The translations under genes were made by a program, and so were the position numbers. Below the pieces are notes generated by a model, which saw nothing but the letters and a program-made list of their open reading frames with translations, searched no databases and was not told the DNA's origin. Below, piece by piece: positions 56,601-64,000 of a stretch of 64,000 nt of DNA. Positions within the stretch are counted from its first letter, which is position 1. Every line of letters starts with the position of its first letter. This DNA is from Caenorhabditis remanei (Eukaryota > Nematoda > Chromadorea > Rhabditida > Rhabditidae): the NCBI RefSeq assembly GCF_010183535.1, contig NC_071328.1, forward strand, positions 14,818,001-14,882,000. The letters run 5' to 3'.

Positions 56601-58117
56601 AACTTAAGCTAAAATCTTCATTTTTAAACTCAAAAAGTCAATTTTGCGGCAGAAATCTCATTTTTTAGTCCTAAAAACTCGAATTTTCGGCTCGGAAAGC
56701 TGTTTTTTTTGGCTCAAAATTATACTTTTGACTGATCTTTTGGGCTCAAAAAGACAAAAAATCTAATTTAGGCTGAAAATTTCGTTTTTAAACTCAAAAA
56801 GTCCATTTTGCACTAGATATCTCATTTTTTAGTCTAAGAATGCGTTTTTGAACCTAAAAACTCGAATTTTCGGCTCAAAAACTAATTTTGTGGTCAAAAA
56901 CTAAAATTTCCAACTGGAATACTTACTTTTTGCCTGCTAAATTCAAATTAAGACTAAGAAACAGATTTTGAGGTCAGAAACATTATAAGATACAATTTTC
57001 GAATTCAGAAACCAAATTTCAGCTTTTCTCCTCAAAAATCGTCTCTCACGTCGTATGAATTCCCTCGACCGTTCGCAGCACAGTCTCATACTCATCAGCC
57101 AACTGTCTTCTCATTTCTCGAAGTGCTTGATATTGTTCGGGAGTCATCGAATCGCCTTCTTCACGACACAACTGGTCGATTGCGTCGAGTCGTTCCTTGA
57201 TTTTGTCACGCCACGAGTCAAGCGATTCTTTCATTTTCTGTAATTTTCAGATTTTTAGGTGTGAAAAAGTTGAGAGATTTTGATATGAATAGATTCATAA
57301 AGCTATAAAAAAGACAGAATTCCCTGGAGCCATGTCTGAAAATCAGTCTGAAACGAGTTATGTGACCTCAAAGTGCCAAAAATCGCCCCTCGCTTCTGGA
57401 AAATTTGGTTTTTAAACCGAGATCATTGGATTTTCCAGCAAAAACTTTTTGGTATTAGAGCTGATTATACCGTTTTGTACTTCAAATTCAGTTTTTTTGA
57501 GCTGTATTTTGAGTTTATGAGCCAAAAAGTGAGTCTTTCAGTTGGAAATGTTTAAAAAAATTGATAATAGTTGGCTCAGAAGCTCAATTTCCGGCTCAAA
57601 ACACTGATTTTGGAGTCAAAACCACAAAACTCAGCTCAGAAACCAAATTTCCAGCTGGAAGGCTCACTTTTTGGCTCACAAACTCTAATTACAGATTTTG
57701 AGATTGAAAAAATATCATAATCAGCCCAAATACCAACAAGTTTGAGCTGAAAGACACAATTTTCGGTTCAGAAACCAAATTTCCATCTGAAAAAAACTTA
57801 ATTTTCCAGAATCAAGACCGATTTTTAACACTTTGAGACCTCATAACTCGTTTCAGACACTGATTTTAAGACATTCCCTGGATTTCTGAATCGATTCATA
57901 TAAAAACAAATCTTAAATTCACAATTTTCCCATGCTTTCTCTCCTGATTCATAGATTCCACGCCTACCTGAACATTCTTGCTAGCCGCATCGACTGATTG
58001 AGTATTCGGATTGAATGTGAGATGAGTTGTGAATATTTCCTGTCGAAAACGTGTCAAATCGCCCATCATATCGTTAACTTCGGCTTCACGGAACGAGACG
58101 ACTTGCGTCACATTTTC
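29638..58117 (-). CDS. vab-10: VAB-10 B-type spectraplakin: spectrin rod, EF-hands, GAS2 domain (5' exons beyond the window)
   Basis: Fifteen exons in order: 58117-57968, 57237-57050, 55398-53074, 52201-51168, 50325-49859, 45871-43046, 42024-41693, 40661-39757, 38798-37879, 36644-36243, 35233-34852, 33035-32923, 32766-32647, 31637-31096 and 29692-29638. All phases match and they give 3586 aa up to the stop. The bulk is a rod of spectrin-type repeats, heptad-rich and Glu/Lys/Leu-rich, with WI.. or W.. starts about every 100-110 residues. It is followed by two EF-hand-like segments, a GAS2 domain ([15 protein letters not shown]) and a Ser/Arg-rich tail. Spectraplakins join actin, microtubules and adhesion sites. 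In C. elegans the A and B forms share the N-terminus and differ after it. The first listed exon is assumed to splice from upstream exons outside the window, skipping 59398-64000. Confidence 0.94.
29889..30155 (+). mobile_element. 5'-truncated LINE (non-LTR retrotransposon) 3' end
   Basis: Positions 29911-30054 encode 47 residues and a stop that read like the C-terminus of a LINE reverse-transcriptase ORF ([18 protein letters not shown], then a [11 protein letters not shown] segment). A short 3' region ends in AATAAAATATAATATAATA. CGTAAATC occurs on both sides (about 29880 and 30156) and may be the target duplication. It is inside the last vab-10 intron, opposite strand. Confidence 0.7.
30340..31000. 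repeat. Inverted copies of the GACATCCGGACA array in the last vab-10 intron
   Basis: TGTGTCCGGATGTCATTTCC, GTCTGTCAGTGTGTCTGGAT and flanking text are the reverse complement of units in daf-25 intron 3 (23510-24830). No coding sequence. Confidence 0.75.
31096..31637 (-). other. vab-10: vab-10 exon: GAS2 domain core and C-terminal tail
   Basis: Opens [19 protein letters not shown] and [20 protein letters not shown], the most conserved part of the GAS2 (GAR) microtubule-binding domain. Then [15 protein letters not shown] and a Gly/Ser/Arg/Pro-rich tail follow. The tail contains PSRIPRAP, fitting the SxIP motif that binds EB proteins at microtubule plus ends, and a related TRIP near the exon end. 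Exon phases 0 to 2. Confidence 0.92.
31690..32620. repeat. Cluster of palindromes GATTTACGGCGTAAATC in vab-10
   Basis: Eight or so copies of the pattern GTGTCGATTTACGGCGTAAA followed by TCCACAC, a near-perfect palindrome framed by GTGT and ACAC. Spacing is irregular. Further copies are at about 34049, 34438, 34541, 36735 and 36825. Confidence 0.85.
32647..32766 (-). other. vab-10: vab-10 exon: N-terminal part of the GAS2 domain
   Basis: Forty codons, phase 0 to 0, with [20 protein letters not shown], the Cys-containing start of the GAS2 domain. It splices directly to FGDTHIKRM, giving the short 'YRFGD' form seen in other invertebrate spectraplakins. Confidence 0.9.
32923..33035 (-). other. 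vab-10: vab-10 exon: second EF-hand-like segment
   Basis: Encodes [20 protein letters not shown] then [13 protein letters not shown]. It matches the family after the first EF-hand. The loop reads [11 protein letters not shown], eleven residues rather than the canonical twelve, so calcium binding is doubtful. Confidence 0.9.
33279..33702. mobile_element. 424-bp foldback element in vab-10
   Basis: TTGAAATCGGTAT at 33279 pairs with ATACCGATTTCAA ending 33702. Further inside, CCTAGAATCCGACAA pairs with TTGTCGGATCCTAGG, and a central perfect stretch includes ATCGCTATTGGCTCAGC. Termini resemble those of 28386-28861, suggesting one superfamily. Confidence 0.8.
34852..35233 (-). other. vab-10: vab-10 exon: last rod segment and first EF-hand
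   Basis: Encodes the last spectrin-like helix ([20 protein letters not shown]) then [20 protein letters not shown] and FIDGIIGSS. The EF loop [12 protein letters not shown] lacks acidic residues at positions 3, 5 and 12, so it is probably not a calcium site. Confidence 0.9.
35270..36200. repeat. GGGCGGAGC / GCTCCGCCC repeats in a vab-10 intron
   Basis: Many copies of AAGCTCCGCCCACTTTT and its reverse GTGGGCGGAGC, often paired as short inverted repeats around AT-rich spacers. Similar clusters are at 40705-40860 and 50495-51060. Confidence 0.8.
36243..36644 (-). other. vab-10: vab-10 rod exon (134 codons)
   Basis: Begins [20 protein letters not shown], one spectrin repeat, phase 0 to 0. Heptad-like pattern throughout. 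Confidence 0.9.
37100..37870. repeat. Minisatellite with CTAGGATCCTGGATCC and CTACAGTA units
   Basis: About twenty irregular units of roughly 33-40 bp: CCTAGGATCCTGGATCCAAA then TGCCTACAGTATCC. It ends only a few bases before an exon border at 37879. Related units with CTACAGTACCCCTATCCTGG are at 39270-39745. Confidence 0.85.
37879..38798 (-). other. vab-10: vab-10 rod exon (306 codons)
   Basis: Starts [20 protein letters not shown], about three spectrin repeats, incoming phase 1 and outgoing phase 0. Donor GTGGGT after SIK. Confidence 0.92.
39270..39745. repeat. Minisatellite related to 37100-37870
   Basis: Irregular CTACAGTACCCCTATCCTGG and CCAAGTGCTCCGATCCTAGA units, again ending next to an exon border (39757). 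Confidence 0.8.
39757..40661 (-). other. vab-10: vab-10 rod exon (about 301 codons)
   Basis: Spectrin repeats, for example [20 protein letters not shown] and [14 protein letters not shown]. Phase 2 in, phase 1 out. Confidence 0.92.
40990..41506. mobile_element. 517-bp hAT-type MITE with exact 8-bp target duplication
   Basis: Terminal inverted repeats CAGGGCTGTGCGAAAAA and TTTTTCGCACAGCCCTG. GTCCAGAT is duplicated at 40982-40989 and 41507-41514. CAGGG ends plus an 8-bp duplication are characteristic of hAT elements. The interior is built from AAAATTTTTCGG variants on both strands and has no transposase. Confidence 0.92.
41693..42024 (-). other. vab-10: vab-10 rod exon (110 codons)
   Basis: One spectrin repeat, [20 protein letters not shown] to GHMLDELH; phase 0 in, 2 out. 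Confidence 0.9.
43046..45871 (-). other. vab-10: vab-10 largest rod exon (942 codons)
   Basis: Around nine spectrin repeats without an intron, from [20 protein letters not shown] to [12 protein letters not shown]. Repeat starts visible as [38 protein letters not shown] and [12 protein letters not shown]. Phase 0 at both ends. Its acceptor also fits the phase of the alternative first exon at 46786-46881. Confidence 0.95.
45872..46785. other. AT-rich vab-10 intron, no gene
   Basis: Short repeats of TTTTCAGxTTTT and AAATTTCCAGTCAAA type. Nothing coding or structured was found. Confidence 0.5.
46786..46881 (-). CDS. vab-10: Candidate alternative first coding exon of a short vab-10 isoform
   Basis: ATG at 46881-46879 starts 32 open codons, [20 protein letters not shown] then [12 protein letters not shown], ending at a strong donor GAG|GTAAGAG (46786/46785). 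TAA and TGA lie directly upstream in frame, so the start is fixed. The outgoing phase is 0 and the next exon (45871) needs phase 0, so the rod is joined in frame and a protein of 2230 aa would result. The first exon is hydrophobic at its end. It has no counterpart known to me. It could be chance in intronic DNA, but ATG, donor, phase and promoter-like upstream DNA all agree. Confidence 0.5.
46890..47170 (-). promoter_or_regulatory. vab-10: Candidate internal vab-10 promoter
   Basis: Unlike the AT-rich repeats around it, this block is mixed sequence with a GA-rich run on the minus strand (GAGAGAGAGAGAGAGAGAG near 46997-47018), a CAGCTG E-box at about 46975-46980 and a GC-rich GGGGGCGGAGCCTAGG box. 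It lies directly upstream of the candidate first exon. Function inferred. Confidence 0.45.
48551..49167. mobile_element. 617-bp palindromic MITE, relative of 3233-3610
   Basis: Ends CAAGGGAAGGATCCCGAGTC and GACTCGGGATCCTTCCCTAG. Arms pair over more than 200 bp, including AGATCGCTCAGCAAAATTGA. GGAGTTACAGGTCG near the end is shared with the element at 3233. Flanks are TAA on the left and TTA on the right. Confidence 0.85.
49859..50325 (-). other. vab-10: vab-10 rod exon (155 codons)
   Basis: [20 protein letters not shown] to ANADELNK, about one and a half spectrin repeats. Phase 1 in, 0 out. The donor GTGAGACGCG abuts a CpG-rich repeat unit. Confidence 0.92.
50495..51060. repeat. GTGGGCGTGGCCTAATTAAG repeats in a vab-10 intron
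   Basis: Tandem copies of AAGTGGGCGTGGCCTAATTA followed by AGCTCCGCCCAC, each an inverted pair. About seven units. CpG-rich units (GGCGCGCCTTTGACGCG) follow up to 51158. Confidence 0.85.
51168..52201 (-). other. vab-10: vab-10 rod exon (about 344 codons)
   Basis: [20 protein letters not shown] to [12 protein letters not shown]. Three spectrin repeats with unusually regular coiled-coil heptads. Phase 2 in, 1 out. Confidence 0.92.
53074..55398 (-). other. vab-10: vab-10 rod exon (774 codons)
   Basis: [20 protein letters not shown] to [12 protein letters not shown]. About seven spectrin repeats ([42 protein letters not shown]). Incoming and outgoing phase 2. Confidence 0.94.
55940..56350. other. 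Non-repetitive block in a vab-10 intron
   Basis: Mixed sequence with CA/TA-rich text, a CTCTCTCTCTCTC run near 56180, AGAGAGAGA near 56236 and an octamer ATTTGCAT at 56320-56327. It stands out from the AT-rich repeat on both sides. No open frame with a usable donor was found. Possible enhancer or promoter. Confidence 0.4.
57050..57237 (-). other. vab-10: vab-10 exon (62 codons), donor overlapping a stop
   Basis: [20 protein letters not shown] to VEGIHT, the start of the spectrin rod. The donor GTGAGA sits so that unspliced RNA would meet TGA one codon later. Confidence 0.88.
57968..58117 (-). other. vab-10: First visible B-type vab-10 exon (50 codons)
   Basis: [20 protein letters not shown] to VDAASKNVQ, phase 0 in and out. 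Acceptor TTTCTCTACAG. It should join an upstream shared exon beyond the right edge. Confidence 0.85.
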
Positions 58118-58837
58118 CTGTAGAGAAATTGCAAAATTTCAAGATTTTATATTTTCAGACGTGTTTTGGGGCCTAATATTTGTGATTATAGACTGAAAAA
58201 TGATGAGAATGCACTTTCAAACGTCCTAAACTCATAACTCATAGTTTTACATCTGAAAAAGCAAAATTTTCACATTTTCAGACGTTTTGTGGTCTAAAAT
58301 TTGAGATTCCAGACTGAAAAATGATACGAATGCACTTTCAGACACTGTAAACTCCAAAAACCATAGTTTTACTTCTGAAAACATTGGAAAATTTGCCCAG
58401 ACTTCTGAAATTTCAATTTCCAGCTCAAAGCATGAAAAATTGAATCAAATTGCATTAAAACTACTCTGAAAATCGTCCAAAGCCCAAATTTTCAGACAAT
58501 TTCAAATTCTTGACTCAAATTTTCTGATTAGATCAATTTTCAGCTCAGAATCTTCAAAATCACTGAAAACATCATTTTTCAAGTTCTTTTCAGCACAATA
58601 TCTCTCAGAAAGCGTCATTTGTCAGTATTTATTTATTTTCAGAACTGAAAAACGACATGTCTGAGCTGAAAAAAAGTGCCGAAAACTATAATTTTTACTC
58701 ATAGTTTTCATATTTTAATCAGTTTCAGCCCTGAAAAAACCTGGAAAACCCTCTATAACATCTGAAAAACTCTGAAAATGCACCATCTATCTCTGAAAAA
58801 CCTGAAAAATCGTTAATTTTCTTAATTTTTTTTGTTT

Positions 58838-58843
58838 TTTATT
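58838..58843 (-). terminator. vab-10: Polyadenylation signal for the A-type vab-10 transcript
   Basis: AATAAA on the minus strand, about 555 nt after the stop at 59398, followed by A-rich sequence. It is the first clear signal downstream of the plakin exon. Confidence 0.5.
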
Positions 58844-59397
58844 GAATAAAAAGTGAAAATGACGGGACGGAGGTATTCAATATTTCGATGGGAAAAAAAG
58901 TATAATCACAGAGAATAATAATACAAAAATCACAATAATTGAGCATTCACAAAAAATGGACAAAAAAAGGAAAAAAAATCTACATGGCATATATGTATGG
59001 CTCTGAAAATCTTTTCAGAACCCCCAAATAGGCTCCGCCCCCTTAAAAAAGTCCGTTCAAGAAAAGGAGTCCTCTCGGAGAATTTACGAAAGATGGAATT
59101 GGGGCGCGCGAAAATTCTCCAAAAGGAATACTTTCTAGATCCGGATATTTTTGAGGGGGCGGAGCCTAAAAGGGGACCCTAAAAAGCTGAAAATGAGCAC
59201 AAATGAGCACAATTAAGGGGGGAAAGAGAAGCGGAGTGTAGGAGGTGTAGAATGGAACAATTTGGCACTGGGAATTATGAATTTTGCAAAAAGTATGCAT
59301 CAATGGGAAAAATTACAAAAAAAAGGAGAAAAATTGGCAGTGAGGTACATGAAAAATGGGCGTGGTTTGGGGTTAGCTGGGTTTTTGGGGGCGGGGC

Positions 59398-62300
59398 TTA
59401 CTGCTTACGAGCCCATGACGGCGCGTCTTCAGACGATTCCGTCACATTTGAGGTGACAGAAGTGTACGGAGCGAGCGGATCGGTTTTCGAGTTTCTGAGT
59501 TCGGACGGTTGACCGTGCCAGTTGATGGTTCGGGTGTATTCGCGAGTCGTCGTTCCGGCTCCAGCGGCTCCAGAAGATGACGTTCCCGGCTGATGGGAGG
59601 ATACAGAAGCGGTGGCGAATACTGGAGAATGAGCCGAGTGAGTGGATGAGGTGATTGTCTGGGTGGCGTATCCGATCTCCTCAACGGGGACGTTCAATTG
59701 CTCCATTAGTCGTTTCGCGGCGTCTCCACCGACGAGTTTCATATGGACGGCACGTGGGATCGAGTAGCGTCGTCCGTTGTCTGGATGAACAATTTCTCCG
59801 GTTTGGACGTCGAGAAGACCGGTTTCCGCTGCTTCACGAACCGAAACACGTTGTCCGGTTTGTGGATTCTCGATGACTCGGGCGTCAGTGTCGAATTGGG
59901 CGGCCTCCAGGCTCGAGAGGAAGTCCTGTTGAATTTCAGCGAGTTGAGATGGGTCTTCGATGAATTTGCTGGCGCGATCTCCGATAGAAGTGGTGCTTTG
60001 ACGCATTCTCACCGACAATCCTGGATCGTTGTAATGTGGTGTCAACTTGGTTACGGTAGTGGTTTCACGGAATTTTGGAGCCGATTGACGTTGGTTTTGA
60101 GCGTCTTCGTACTCGGTGATCTTGAATTTGTATCCTTCGGCGTCACGTCGCTTCACACCTTCGGTCACCGCTTGCACGGCTTCTGATGGTGACGCGATGA
60201 CGGTAAGTCTTCCGGATTTGACGGCGTCGCTGATCTTGATACGGGACCCTCCGTCGACAAACTTTCCGTTCGAATCAATCTTATTCTGATGGAGAGCGTC
60301 ACGAAGAGTGAGAAGGTCTCCAGAAGCTTGAAGATGAAGAAGCGAGTCTCCGTCGATGACTCCACGATGGACGGCGTCAGCGAATGTCAAGTGAAGGCTC
60401 GACTTCTTGTCGTAAATTCTTCCAGAATTCTCATCAAAGTCGGACGATTCGAGAACATTGAAAAGGTTGCTCTCATCATTTCCTTCGATTCCTTGAACAC
60501 TTCCAGTATCGATGAAACCTTCCTGGATAGCCTGAGCAATGCTCATCTGTCTTCCAGTGTCTGGATCTGTGAACACGTTCTGCTTCGAGTCGATGAGACC
60601 TTTTCCGAGAGCTTCAGCAAAGTTGAGCTTGTCAACTCTGCGAAGTTTCTCTCCAATTTCCAGAGGAATTCTTCCATCTTGCACAGCCTTGGCGATCGGC
60701 ACAATGGATTGACGGGAAAGTTGAATGGTTCGGTTCTTTGGGTCGATGAGTCTCTCACGAACAGCTTCCACCAAATTCAACTTTCGATTCGATCGATAAT
60801 CGGTGAAGAATGGCTTAGTGATGGTCTCATAGGTGGATCTATCGATGAGTCCTCGATCAGCAGCCTCATTGAGTGGCACATCTTCTCCGGTGATCGTATT
60901 TTTGTAGTTTCCAGTTCCAGCATTGATGAGCCCATCGTTCAGCGCAGAAGTAACTGGTACATGGTGTCCTTTCGTTGGATCAAAGACTCCATCAGTGGCG
61001 ATAGCCTGGTAGACTGGCTTCAGAATATCCAACCAAGTGATTCTCTCGTTGCTTCTTGGATCTCTCACTTCTCCAGTTCTTGCGTCGATTATTCTCAACT
61101 CGATTCCTCTCTTGATATCGATTCGTTCTCCAGTTCCCGGATGGATGATTCCCTTGGGGAGAACTTCGGAGAGAGTGACATCAATGAGTCCACGATTCGC
61201 TGCTTGCGTCAAATCGATAGCTCCATCCTTTGGATGACGGTAGGTCAGTGAGCGGATATCGACAATTCCAGCACGGATCGCATCTTCGAGAGAGAGTTTC
61301 TCGTCGTTCGAATCTTTGACTCCGTTGTTAACAGCATTTTGGATGTTGGATCGGAAGACTTGGTAGGTTCTCGTCATCTGCTTTCCTTTCTTGTCAACCT
61401 TGGCGATTCCGAGTTTGCGAGCCTCCTCAAGAGTCATAACTCGGTTATTTCTCTTATCTCTGACTCGATCGATTCCAACAAACTCGGCATGTGGCTCAAG
61501 CTCCACAGAGTGCACTTGCGAAGTCGACTTGACACTGGTCTTTGTCTCAGTTACCACTGGATCTCCATGCATTTGAATAGTGAACTTCATTCCAGAGTTT
61601 GGATCGATGTACTCTCCCTTCTCGACTCCTCCTTCACCACGAACAACTTTCACTTGGACTTGTTGTCCTCCTCCAAGATCAACGAGTTCGTGACGTCCAT
61701 CACGGCTTCTGACTCCGTTATTACTTGGAGCAAAAGGGGTGAGTTGAAGGCGTTGCTCGACGAGTCTTTGCTGATTTCCTGATGTTGGACGCCCGCCGGC
61801 TCCAGATGATGTGAGGTGTCCGGTGGTGAGAGCTTGCGAGAAGCTAGTGGAATCGTTTCCTCCTCCATGAATCAGTCCTCTGTCCGGATCGACGATTCTT
61901 CTCTCAACGGCTTCATGGTAAGAGTATTGGTGTCCGGTTGATGGATCACGCACTGACACGGAGCTCTGATCAACGTAGTTTCGGTTGATAGCCTCATGAA
62001 TTGGCATGCTGCCACCTCCAGATGGCCGGGTGTAGTTTCCAGTTCCAAGGTCCAATCTTCCAGAGAACAAGCTAGAATCGAGGGTGTCTCCAAAATTCTT
62101 TCCCTTGACAAGTCCAAGATTTCCAGCTTCCAACAGATTGTGAGTCTTTCCGGTTTGAGTATCCTTGACAGTTCCAGCAGTGTCATCCACAATTCCTTCA
62201 TGGATAGCTTCCAACAAAGAGAGCTCTTTTCCAGATCTTTTATCAACGATAGTGGTATCATATGGGTTGAAGAGTCCCTTAATGATAGCTTCCTTCAATG

Positions 62301-64000
62301 TCATCTTCTTCTGGGTATCCGGATGAGTGAATGTTCCAGCCGATCCATCGTACCATCCAAGAGCCAACGCCTTTCCGAGAGTGTCATCGGAGAGTGGAAG
62401 TCCAGATGACAGCGCTTCCTTCTTGGCGACAGCGGTACGCGTTTGCACTTTGACAGTGGTGTGAACAGCGTCAGAGGCGTTCTCTGGAACTCCTCCATTT
62501 GGATACATGTAGTGCTGTTGGGCGGCTTCGGTGAAACTCATTCTCTTGTTTTGAGCCTTATCCACGAAATAGCGGTTCTTCGAATCAATGATTCCCCACT
62601 TCTCGGCTTCCTCGAATGTCATTTCACGTCCGGTGAGTCCGTCACGAATCGAAATGTCTTCTGGAGCAAGTTTTCCAGTCGCCAGTGCTCTTTCCAACGT
62701 GAGCTTCTCTCCAGTCAAGTTATCGATCAAAACTCCTTGCTGGCTATCGAACTCCCACGATTGAGTGGATTCTTCGATGATTGGTTGTCCAACTTGACGG
62801 AAACTGATGATTGGTCCGTTGCCTGGTGGGATTTGGATGATGTTCTTGGATTGGTTGTTGTATGGGACGAGTGGCTCGGCGTCGATGATGATGATCTTCG
62901 ACTCGATAGCTTTCTCGATGTTGCGTCCAGCAACCGATCCATCAGACTCCATGATCTTCTTCTCAAGGGCTTCCTTCACAGACATATTTCTTCCAGATGA
63001 TGAAACCTGGATCGTCGTGGCATCAATGATTCCGAGCTCGATTCCTTCAGCAAAGCTCAACACTCTTTCAACATTTGGAGCAGAAATCTTTCCATTAGTC
63101 AAATCAATCAATCCTTTTCTTTCAGCCTCATAGATATGATATCCTCTGGATGGCACCTCGAGAGCTCCCTTTCCTCCAGTGATCGATCGGTAGACCGATA
63201 CACCTCCAGGTCCTCCGAGAGCTGTCGTCTCCGTAGTTCTGACTCTCTTTACAGTAGTCACCGACTCCTCAATATTCTTGTCTGGGAAGTACTTTGGAGC
63301 AAGTTGTTGTCCGGTCTCTGTCATCGTCTCGGTGGTCTTCTCCTCGATGGTCGGTCCGACTCCCTTACTACGATCTGGCATGATCCATTCGCTGGCCGGG
63401 TCGATGAGTCCACGGCTCAACGCTTCATCCAACGAGACGTTGATGTCTCCTTGACGGTAACGTTGAGTTCTCGAGTCGATGAGTCCTTGCTTCATAGCCT
63501 CGGCGATGGTCACCTTGACTTGGTTCTCTCCAACTTCGAGTCCTCCTGCTCCTGGACGTCCGATACGCTTCTTGCGGTCGATCTTTTTCGATGGAGTAAT
63601 CAATGCGGGTGGAACATTGAGAAGTCCAAAGACCTTGAGTGCACCACGAAGAGTGATGAGTCCATGTTCGTAAGCTTCCTTGGTAGACAACTCGTGTTTG
63701 GTGTTCTTGTTGAAGAAAACTCCCTTGACTGGATCGATGATTCCACTGGAGACAGCGCGAATCAGATTGAGCTCGAACGCTCCTCGCTCGTTCTTGATAC
63801 CGACTGGAGTGGTGAGAAGCTCGTGGAGAGCATCCTCGATCAAGTACTTGGCTTGAGCATCGCTGATCAAGTACGACTTCTGGGTGCGGAGATCCACAAC
63901 TCTCTCGGCGTTTGGAACAATGATTCCTGCTTCGACAGCTTCATTGAAACTGACTTGTTCCTCCGTCTCAGTGTTTCGGATTCCTCGGATATTGAAGATC
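59398..64000 (-). CDS. vab-10: VAB-10 A-type terminal exon: plakin (plectin) repeats
   Basis: An open frame of 1534 codons enters from the right edge (IFNIRGIRNTETEEQVSFNE) and ends with APSWARKQ and a stop at 59398. More than 25 plectin-type repeat units are visible, with signatures such as EALSRGLIDP, EAEKWGIIDSKNRYF, AVERRIVDPDRGLI, AADRGLIDRSTYETI and ALGKGLIDSKQNVF. Linkers carry Ser/Thr-rich stretches. Plakin repeats bind intermediate filaments; in C. elegans the A form supports epidermal attachment to muscle. No intron was found in the visible 4.6 kb. It must be skipped or left unread for the B-type product. Confidence 0.96.
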   Translation of the reverse strand, partial: IFNIRGIRNTETEEQVSFNEAVEAGIIVPNAERVVDLRTQKSYLISDAQAKYLIEDALHELLTTPVGIKNERGAFELNLIRAVSSGIIDPVKGVFFNKNTKHELSTKEAYEHGLITLRGALKVFGLLNVPPALITPSKKIDRKKRIGRPGAGGLEVGENQVKVTIAEAMKQGLIDSRTQRYRQGDINVSLDEALSRGLIDPASEWIMPDRSKGVGPTIEEKTTETMTETGQQLAPKYFPDKNIEESVTTVKRVRTTETTALGGPGGVSVYRSITGGKGALEVPSRGYHIYEAERKGLIDLTNGKISAPNVERVLSFAEGIELGIIDATTIQVSSSGRNMSVKEALEKKIMESDGSVAGRNIEKAIESKIIIIDAEPLVPYNNQSKNIIQIPPGNGPIISFRQVGQPIIEESTQSWEFDSQQGVLIDNLTGEKLTLERALATGKLAPEDISIRDGLTGREMTFEEAEKWGIIDSKNRYFVDKAQNKRMSFTEAAQQHYMYPNGGVPENASDAVHTTVKVQTRTAVAKKEALSSGLPLSDDTLGKALALGWYDGSAGTFTHPDTQKKMTLKEAIIKGLFNPYDTTIVDKRSGKELSLLEAIHEGIVDDTAGTVKDTQTGKTHNLLEAGNLGLVKGKNFGDTLDSSLFSGRLDLGTGNYTRPSGGGSMPIHEAINRNYVDQSSVSVRDPSTGHQYSYHEAVERRIVDPDRGLIHGGGNDSTSFSQALTTGHLTSSGAGGRPTSGNQQRLVEQRLQLTPFAPSNNGVRSRDGRHELVDLGGGQQVQVKVVRGEGGVEKGEYIDPNSGMKFTIQMHGDPVVTETKTSVKSTSQVHSVELEPHAEFVGIDRVRDKRNNRVMTLEEARKLGIAKVDKKGKQMTRTYQVFRSNIQNAVNNGVKDSNDEKLSLEDAIRAGIVDIRSLTYRHPKDGAIDLTQAANRGLIDVTLSEVLPKGIIHPGTGERIDIKRGIELRIIDARTGEVRDPRSNERITWLDILKPVYQAIATDGVFDPTKGHHVPVTSALNDGLINAGTGNYKNTITGEDVPLNEAADRGLIDRSTYETITKPFFTDYRSNRKLNLVEAVRERLIDPKNRTIQLSRQSIVPIAKAVQDGRIPLEIGEKLRRVDKLNFAEALGKGLIDSKQNVFTDPDTGRQMSIAQAIQEGFIDTGSVQGIEGNDESNLFNVLESSDFDENSGRIYDKKSSLHLTFADAVHRGVIDGDSLLHLQASGDLLTLRDALHQNKIDSNGKFVDGGSRIKISDAVKSGRLTVIASPSEAVQAVTEGVKRRDAEGYKFKITEYEDAQNQRQSAPKFRETTTVTKLTPHYNDPGLSVRMRQSTTSIGDRASKFIEDPSQLAEIQQDFLSSLEAAQFDTDARVIENPQTGQRVSVREAAETGLLDVQTGEIVHPDNGRRYSIPRAVHMKLVGGDAAKRLMEQLNVPVEEIGYATQTITSSTHSAHSPVFATASVSSHQPGTSSSGAAGAGTTTREYTRTINWHGQPSELRNSKTDPLAPYTSVTSNVTESSEDAPSWARKQ

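Noticed and set aside
60289..61251. 320-codon plus-strand frame opposite the plakin exon
   Set aside because: The plakin repeats on the other strand are unmistakable; this frame is Ser-rich and resembles no family.
1..64000. tRNA, rRNA or snRNA genes
   Set aside because: No A/B-box pair with a cloverleaf, no rRNA signature and no spliced-leader RNA gene was seen on either strand by eye; a covariance-model search was not possible.

Overview
The window is nematode nuclear DNA, almost certainly from a Caenorhabditis species. The evidence is AT-rich introns with TTTTCAG-type 3' splice sites, trans-splice-like acceptors just upstream of start codons, and four protein genes whose closest matches (recalled family knowledge; no search was run) are C. 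elegans xpo-2, the NOP14 orthologue, daf-25 and vab-10. It is probably not C. elegans itself: the first three genes are neighbours there on chromosome I, but vab-10 lies elsewhere on that chromosome.

Layout. (1) 1-8827, minus strand: xpo-2 (CSE1/CAS, the importin-alpha export receptor), five exons visible, 3' end off the left edge. (2) 8828-9185: a 358-bp divergent promoter. (3) 9186-17351, plus strand: complete seven-exon NOP14 gene (851 aa, ribosome biogenesis). (4) 17352-21918: repeat-dense intergenic DNA holding a Helitron, foldback elements and one non-repetitive island at about 20140-20545 that carries a perfect RFX X-box and looks like the daf-25 promoter. (5) 21919-28338, plus strand: complete five-exon daf-25 (ANKMY2 orthologue, 390 aa). 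Its last intron carries a duplicated half-MYND exon and an LTR-like insertion. (6) 28339-29637: daf-25 3' flank with a foldback element. (7) 29638-64000, minus strand: the 3' two thirds of vab-10 (spectraplakin). 59398-64000 is the plakin-repeat terminal exon of the A-type product. 29638-58117 holds fifteen exons of the B-type product (spectrin rod, EF-hands, GAS2 microtubule-binding domain, C-terminal tail). All exon phases were checked by hand and agree.

The genes do not form one pathway. xpo-2 and NOP14 are growth genes sharing a bidirectional promoter. daf-25 is a ciliary trafficking gene. vab-10 is a cytoskeletal linker.

The most interesting material is in the non-coding DNA. There is a palindromic element in xpo-2 in which two later insertions (a 378-bp MITE and a 1.56-kb Helitron) can be dated because the opposite arm keeps both empty sites. 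A 54-bp in-frame copy of the first half of the DAF-25 MYND finger lies in the last intron. A likely daf-25 promoter seems to have been pushed 1.6 kb from its gene by repeats. An unannotated-looking internal promoter and first exon of vab-10 joins the rod in frame. No tRNA, rRNA or CRISPR was found.
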